Positions 59,829 to 64,000 of a stretch of DNA of 64,000 nucleotides are shown here, one piece after another. A program made the translations under genes and the position numbers. Every line of letters starts with the position of its first letter. The first letter of the stretch is position 1. This stretch comes from Micromonospora qiuiae (lineage in GTDB: Bacteria > Actinomycetota > Actinomycetes > Mycobacteriales > Micromonosporaceae), in contig NZ_BOPC01000003.1 of assembly GCF_016863555.1 (NCBI RefSeq), forward strand, positions 23,601 to 87,600, given 5' to 3'. Under the pieces are notes generated by a model that saw only the letters and a program-made list of their open reading frames with translations, had not been told where the DNA came from and searched no databases.

Positions 59829-61088
59829 TCAGTTGACCTGGATTCGCACCGCGTCGAACGCGGGGGTCTGGTTGGCCCGCTCGGACATCGGGATGCGGTG
59901 CGAGCCGTCACCGGCCCAGACCGCGCACTGTGCGGTACCCGACTCCGGCAGCCCCGGGATCTGGATGACCACGCTGTCCGGCTGGCGGCCACCGCCGCCG
60001 TCCTCGGTGGCGACGAAGAAGGCCGGCACCGGCTCCGGCGCCGGAGCCTCGTCGGTGTTGTTCAGCATCCGGCAGGCGGTGTGGAAGTGGCCGCGGGTCA
60101 GCCCCTCATCGTTGAGCAGCGAGCTCTCCAGGTAGTAGCCACCCTGCCCGGCCGGGAGGAAGCGGTCCCGGACGAGGTTACGGGTGCTCACCCGGAGGGT
60201 GAAGCCCTCGTTGCGGTTGACCTGCTGCGGGAATTCGGTGATCAGCAAGGACGGGTTGTTGGCTGCGGCACCGACCTCGCCAAAGGCGGTGCTGATGCAA
60301 CGGTTGCCGTTCTGGAAGCCGTCGTGCGGCTGGAGCCGGCTGTTCTCGCAGTTGTTGGCGAGCACGTCGAGGCCGTTACCGCCACCGTTGTTGTTGCCGC
60401 CGCCTCCGTTGTTGTTGCCACCGTCGTCGCCGCCACCGTTGTTGCCGCCACCGTTGTTGTTGTTGATCGGCTGGACCTGGCAGGCGGCGAGGTTGGCGAG
60501 GCCGCGCGGCCGAGGACCGAACCGGTCGATGGCGATGGTGATTCGATCGAGGGTCGCCCGGCGCTTGGCGGCCAGCGGACCGAGAATGGTGTTGTTGATG
60601 AACGCCTCACCCCGGTTGCCCTCGGTGGCGAGCCGCCGGTCGGCCTCGGTGATCTGCGTCTGCAGCTGGGCCAGGTTGCGGTCCACCTCCGCGCGGGCCC
60701 GGTCCGGCACCTGGGGCAGGCGGCTGACCACGTCCGGGCAGGCCACGGCCAGGGCGCCGGTGGTCGCGCCGCCGGTGCCGTTGCGGGTCTCCTGGCACTC
60801 CTGGACGGTCTGCTGCCCGTCACCCCAGTGGTTGGTCACCCAACGACCGTTCTGGAAGGTACGGGTGGTGGTGGCACCGCGAGCGGCCGGCGCGGTGGCG
60901 CCCGGGCTCGGTGCCACGCATTCGGCCGACACCGGCCGGGATTGCTTGTTCGGCCGTCGGTCACCGGCCGACGAGATCTGGGTCACGGCGACCACGCCAC
61001 CGAAAACGGCGAGCGTGGCACCGACAGCCAGAAGTCGCTTGGTCCGCGCGTTACCGGATGGTCGGCGCGACCGGGGGGACCTGCGCAT
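59829..61088 (-). CDS. Secreted protein with Asn/Gly-rich linker, function unknown
   Basis: 419 residues from the ATG at 61088 (AAGGAG nine bases upstream). A basic N-terminus and hydrophobic segment (LLAVGATLAVFGGVVAVTQISSAG) form a signal or anchor. An alpha-helical domain (~120-210, VSRLPQVPDRARAEVDRNLAQLQTQITEADRRLA) is followed by a linker of NNGGG repeats. The C-terminal beta domain (~245-419) contains several cysteines (NNCENSRL, HTACRML, GTAQCAVW) and the phrase RGHFHTACRML. A weak ECF-like promoter (TGAACC-N16-CGTA) lies upstream. No enzyme family was recognised. Confidence 0.8.
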   Translation of the reverse strand: MRRSPRSRRPSGNARTKRLLAVGATLAVFGGVVAVTQISSAGDRRPNKQSRPVSAECVAPSPGATAPAARGATTTRTFQNGRWVTNHWGDGQQTVQECQETRNGTGGATTGALAVACPDVVSRLPQVPDRARAEVDRNLAQLQTQITEADRRLATEGNRGEAFINNTILGPLAAKRRATLDRITIAIDRFGPRPRGLANLAACQVQPINNNNGGGNNGGGDDGGNNNGGGGNNNGGGNGLDVLANNCENSRLQPHDGFQNGNRCISTAFGEVGAAANNPSLLITEFPQQVNRNEGFTLRVSTRNLVRDRFLPAGQGGYYLESSLLNDEGLTRGHFHTACRMLNNTDEAPAPEPVPAFFVATEDGGGGRQPDSVVIQIPGLPESGTAQCAVWAGDGSHRIPMSERANQTPAFDAVRIQVN

Positions 61089-61362
61089 CGAATTGCTCTC
61101 CTTCTCGATCCGGTACCTGATTCGTGACTCGACGGACCGAACGGAATCGTGGTGGCATGCTCGGCGGACATCCGAGCGCGCCGGTGGCACGTCGATTACC
61201 GACGATGCCCTTTCCGCACCGTCTCCCGCGCCTGTCGGTGCGGGGTGGCGAGATCCTGTCCATTCCCGGTGAGGTACGGAGCCGACGTGACAGCGGTTCA
61301 AAGAAGCATGATTTTTTTTCCGACCATCCCGAACGGGTGAGCGGTGGGCTGTCGCGGAAGCG
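61089..61362. other. Gap between the secreted-protein gene and the DUF2726-like gene
   Basis: No gene is visible. It holds an eight-T run (about 61313-61320), unusual in this GC-rich window, and, on the minus strand, TGAACC followed after 16 bases by CGTA, a candidate ECF-type promoter for the secreted-protein gene. Confidence 0.35.
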
Positions 61363-62223
61363 TCAGGCCTCGCAGAGATGGTCGTAGGCGAAGTCGTCTA
61401 CGAGTTCGTCCCGCCGCTGCCGAAGCTGCCGGACGGCGTCAAGAAGTTCCTCGCGACGAACCAGCGCCGATTCACCGAGATCCCCCCGCCGGAGCCGGTC
61501 CCCGATCGCGAGGGCGGCCAGGTCCTCGGCGAACCGAGCCGGGTCGACCCCGAAGGCGAGCTCGTCCGCCTGCACCGACACCCGTTCCACCAGGCACTCG
61601 CCGGGGCGTACGTCCACCCAGCTCCAGCCCTCGGCCGGGCCGCCCGCCCAGGTGACGTGCAGCCCGCGCAGGATCGGGTCGGCCAGCCGCCGCGCCACGT
61701 ACGCCTCGACCGCCTCGGCCCGGGCGAGCGCGCCCAGATCGTTCACCGCGCCGGTCCGCCCGTCGGGCAGCCGGCCCACGATGTCGCGGAACCCGACCGC
61801 TGCGACGTCCGACCCGGCGTCGCCTTCCGCGTACCGGCGGGCATCGATCACGTACGTGACGATCGCCGGCCCGTGCTCGGCGGCGCGCAGGGTGGTCGAG
61901 ACGATGCGTAGCACCGGCAGTCCGACGGCGGCGGCGACCGCCGCCTGGACCCGCTCGGCGCGGCGGGCGGACGCGTCGGGCGCCGGGCGCCGGAACGCGA
62001 CGGCGAACTCCGGCCGACCGGTCTCCTCGTGACAGACCACGAGGTCGAGAAGACTACGACTGGCCGTGTTCCACTGATGGCCGGTGAGCCCGGACGGACG
62101 GCGCCGGAGCAGATCGGCCAGCCGTAGTCCGATGTGCACCCGCCGCCCCGCACGACCCAGCACCGCGCCGCGGCCGGCCCCCGCCGGAACCATCGACAGC
62201 CAGGAATCGTCACCACCGGTCAT
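61363..62223 (-). CDS. DUF2726-like nuclease-fold protein, function unknown
   Basis: 286 residues from the ATG at 62223, which has GGTGGGGACG upstream. Residues ~50-115 read SRSLLDLVVCHEETGRPEFAVAFRRPAPDASAR, then AVGLPVLRIV. This resembles the DUF2726 pattern, a restriction-endonuclease-like core in which E/D...ExK-type residues would sit in F-A-V-A-F. The usual Glu and Lys are not clearly conserved here. The rest is mixed alpha/beta with a C-terminal coiled helix (LRQRRDELVDDFAYDHL). The protein is cytosolic. The similarity is weak, and the neighbours give no clue. Confidence 0.55.
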   Translation of the reverse strand: MTGGDDSWLSMVPAGAGRGAVLGRAGRRVHIGLRLADLLRRRPSGLTGHQWNTASRSLLDLVVCHEETGRPEFAVAFRRPAPDASARRAERVQAAVAAAVGLPVLRIVSTTLRAAEHGPAIVTYVIDARRYAEGDAGSDVAAVGFRDIVGRLPDGRTGAVNDLGALARAEAVEAYVARRLADPILRGLHVTWAGGPAEGWSWVDVRPGECLVERVSVQADELAFGVDPARFAEDLAALAIGDRLRRGDLGESALVRREELLDAVRQLRQRRDELVDDFAYDHLCEA

Positions 62224-62315
62224 CGTCGTCCCCACCCAATTCTGCCGCCGACCGAGTCTAGGATGACGATCATGCCTGCCGGCTCCCACGGTGGGCCGCC
62301 GAGGAGGTGGACAGC

Positions 62316-63041
62316 GTGCGGGTGGTGTCGCTGGTGCCGTCACTGACCGAGGCGGTCGCGGTGACCCTGCCGGGTCTGCTGGTCGGCGCCACCGATTGGT
62401 GCACCCACCCGGCCGGGCTGGACGTACCACGGGTGGGCGGCAGCAAGTATCCCGACCTGGCGCGGATCCGCGCGCTGCGGCCGGACCTGGTCCTGCTCAA
62501 CGTCGAGGAGAATCGACGCGAGGACGCCGACGCGCTGTCCGCCGCGGGCATACCGATCCGGGTGACCTATCCACGCACGGTCGATCAGGCGCTGGCCGAG
62601 CTGGCCGATCTGCTCCGCGATCTCGGCGCGTCGGCCGAGCCCGACTGGCTGGCCACAGCCCGGCGAGCCTTCGCGGGGCTGCCGGAGGCCACGGTCGTCC
62701 GGCGGGCGGTGATACCGGTCTGGCGGCGTCCCTGGGTGGTGCTGGGCAGCGACACCTTCGCCGGGGACGTGCTGGGCCGGCTCGGGGTCGCCAACGTCTA
62801 CGCCGACCAGCCGGAGCGCTATCCCCGGCCCAGCCTGGCCCGGCTGCGCGCCGACGCACCGGATCTGATCGTGCTGCCCGACGAGCCGTACCGGTTCACC
62901 CGCGACGACGGTCCCGAGGCATTCCCGGGTGTCCCCTGCGCGCTCGTGTCCGGACGGCACCTGACCTGGTACGGCCCCTCCCTGGCCGAAGCACCCGCGG
63001 TGCTCGCCGCTCAGCTCGGCGAAGCCTTCGTCCCCAACTGA
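62316..63041 (+). CDS. Helical-backbone metal-receptor protein (BtuF-like), apparently cytosolic
   Basis: 241 residues from the GTG at 62316, with GAGGAGG eight bases upstream; GTG 62307 is an alternative. The start VRVVSLVPSLTEAVAVTLPGLLVGATDWC and the later VGGSKYPDLARIRALRPDLVLLN are the BtuF/HutB-type cobalamin or haem receptor pattern, continued by LGSDTFAGDVLGRLGVANVY. There is no signal peptide or lipobox, so it is not a classical ABC binding protein. Cytosolic relatives may act in corrinoid handling. No transporter genes are adjacent. Confidence 0.85.
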   Translation: MRVVSLVPSLTEAVAVTLPGLLVGATDWCTHPAGLDVPRVGGSKYPDLARIRALRPDLVLLNVEENRREDADALSAAGIPIRVTYPRTVDQALAELADLLRDLGASAEPDWLATARRAFAGLPEATVVRRAVIPVWRRPWVVLGSDTFAGDVLGRLGVANVYADQPERYPRPSLARLRADAPDLIVLPDEPYRFTRDDGPEAFPGVPCALVSGRHLTWYGPSLAEAPAVLAAQLGEAFVPN

Positions 63042-63089
63042 CCGGCAGGGCCGCACGCCCCAGCCGCTGACCACGGACCGCTCCCGCCC

Positions 63090-63203
63090 GATGATCACGG
63101 ATTCGCGGATCGCCCCCGCCGGATGATCACGGATTCGGGGACGGCTTCCGCCGGATGGTCCAGAACGCCCGGATGTTCACGGATTGGCGGATCGCTCCAG
63201 CCG
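63090..63203 (+). repeat. Three imperfect 32-bp repeats upstream of the DoxX gene
   Basis: Units start at 63090, 63122 and 63172. Each opens GATGATCACGGATT or GATGTTCACGGATT and ends CGCCG or AGCCG. Units 1 and 2 are adjacent; 18 bases separate 2 and 3. GGATGATCACGGAT and GGATGGTCC strings recur. The array occupies most of the gap between the BtuF-like and DoxX genes and encodes nothing recognisable. Confidence 0.7.
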
Positions 63204-63339
63204 GATGGTCCCGGGCAAGAGGGGTCCAAGGTCCCGCCCGGTCCCGGCCCGGTCGGCCCTGCTGGCGCCCTGCCCCGCCGGCGTCCAATAGAGATGCCAC
63301 CGGGACAGCGGTGCGAAGCAACGAAAGGACGTGGAGACA

Positions 63340-63957
63340 ATGACCGCGATGATGGAGCGGACCACCGCCGCCACCAACACCCGGGGAGCCGAGACCATCC
63401 GGGACCGGACCGACCGGATCACCGCCGCCAAGAACCCGGCGGCCGAGACCATCCGGGAACGGGCCGCCGGCAAGCGGGCCGCCCGCTACCTGCTCGCCGG
63501 GCTCCGCCTGGCGCTGGGCTGGATCTTCCTCTGGGCCTTCCTGGACAAGCTGTTCGGCCTGGGGTACGCCACCGAGGCGAAGAACGCCTGGATCAACGGG
63601 GGCAGCCCGACCAAGGGCTTCCTGACCTTCGGAGCGACCGGTCCCTTCCAGGGGTTCTACAACGGCATCGCCGGCGCCGCCTGGGCGGACTGGTTGTTCA
63701 TGATCGGTCTGGCGGCCATCGGTGCCGCGCTGATGCTCGGCATCGGGGTGCGGGTCGCCGCCACAGCCGGTGGCCTGCTGCTGGTGCTGATGTGGGCGGC
63801 CGTCCTGCTGCCTGCGAACAACCCCTTCATGGACGACCACCTGGTGTACGCCGGAGTGCTTGCCCTGATCGCGGTGACCAACGCGGGCGACACCTGGGGC
63901 CTGGGCCGCACCTGGGCGCGGCTGCCGATCGTCCAGCGCTTCGGCTGGCTCCGTTGA
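63340..63957 (+). CDS. DoxX-family membrane protein
   Basis: 205 residues from the ATG at 63340 (AAGGA 11 bases upstream; GTG 63331 and ATG 63349 are alternatives). The first ~50 residues are hydrophilic and repetitive: RGAETIRDRTDRITAAKNPA and AAETIRERAAGKRAA. Four membrane helices follow, with LLAGLRLALGWIFLWAFLDKLFG at the front, typical of DoxX proteins. The repeated TIRDR/TIRER segments suggest an internal duplication of a small helical motif. DoxX proteins are linked to thiol stress or quinone redox balance; the role here is unknown. Confidence 0.8.
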   Translation: MTAMMERTTAATNTRGAETIRDRTDRITAAKNPAAETIRERAAGKRAARYLLAGLRLALGWIFLWAFLDKLFGLGYATEAKNAWINGGSPTKGFLTFGATGPFQGFYNGIAGAAWADWLFMIGLAAIGAALMLGIGVRVAATAGGLLLVLMWAAVLLPANNPFMDDHLVYAGVLALIAVTNAGDTWGLGRTWARLPIVQRFGWLR

Positions 63958-64000
63958 CCTGATCACCCTCCCCCGTGCGGCGGGCGTCACCCCGGTGACG

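Noticed and set aside
60350..60470. A DNA repeat array in the secreted-protein gene
   Set aside because: The GGTAAT/GTTGTTGCCGCC-like repetition simply encodes the Asn/Gly linker.

Overview
The window is high-GC DNA from an actinobacterium, most likely a member of the Micromonosporaceae (Micromonospora or a close relative). This is an inference from gene content: an ergothioneine egtA-B-C-D operon, Lsr2, a HAIR operator in front of lon, DUF2267/DUF2795 proteins, GTG starts, many 4-bp coupled overlaps, and Ser/Thr kinases. No 16S rRNA or tRNA gene was found to fix the genus.

Layout. 1-4.6 kb: end of a Ser/Thr kinase, a one-cysteine OsmC/Ohr-like protein, a secreted lytic-transglycosylase-like protein, a stand-alone response regulator, a STAS anti-anti-sigma factor and a DUF2267 / pterin-dehydratase-like fusion. 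4.7-8.9 kb (minus): type II NADH dehydrogenase, then a three-gene redox operon (molybdopterin sulfite-oxidase-like protein, FAD/NAD reductase, small zinc-ribbon protein) behind a TerC gene that carries a yybP-ykoY manganese riboswitch. 9-13 kb: acyltransferase, DUF2267 and DUF2795 proteins, an EndoIII-like protein lacking catalytic residues, and a pirin. 13-19 kb: an envelope/exopolysaccharide island (LPXTG protein, DUF4012 protein, GT4 glycosyltransferase, low-molecular-weight tyrosine phosphatase, BY-kinase). 19-26 kb: NhaA, a GDT1/UPF0016 Mn exporter with a second yybP-ykoY riboswitch, and egtABCD. 26-30.7 kb: ECF-like sigma factor with a membrane partner, divergent from a Ser/Thr kinase, then a nucleotide-sugar dehydrogenase. 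30.7-36 kb: MacB-like ABC transporter with a NarL-type two-component system. 36-38.7 kb: AsnB-type amidotransferase coupled to an M15-peptidase-like protein.

39-55 kb is the accessory region. A 3289-residue secreted Rhs protein ends in a Hint domain and a C-terminal toxin domain. A putative immunity gene overlaps its stop codon by 4 bp, and two further small orphan genes, a wrecked surface-protein fragment and repeats follow. Upstream lie a secreted beta-propeller lectin-like protein, a relic copy of its 3' end, and a string of frameshifted genes (response regulator, histidine kinase, membrane protein). 55-64 kb returns to ordinary chromosome: DEAD-box helicase, Lon, Lsr2, a secreted protein, a DUF2726-like protein, a BtuF-like binding protein and a DoxX protein.

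Two families of dispersed repeats tie distant parts of the window together. One is a 70-bp palindrome (3276 and 38956). The other is a 56-bp GTTAAC/GGGGCCCC element (36061 and 56705). The strongest candidates for a second look are the Rhs-Hint toxin with its coupled immunity gene and the gene stack behind it, the paired manganese riboswitches, the AsnB/M15-like pair, and the two repeat families.
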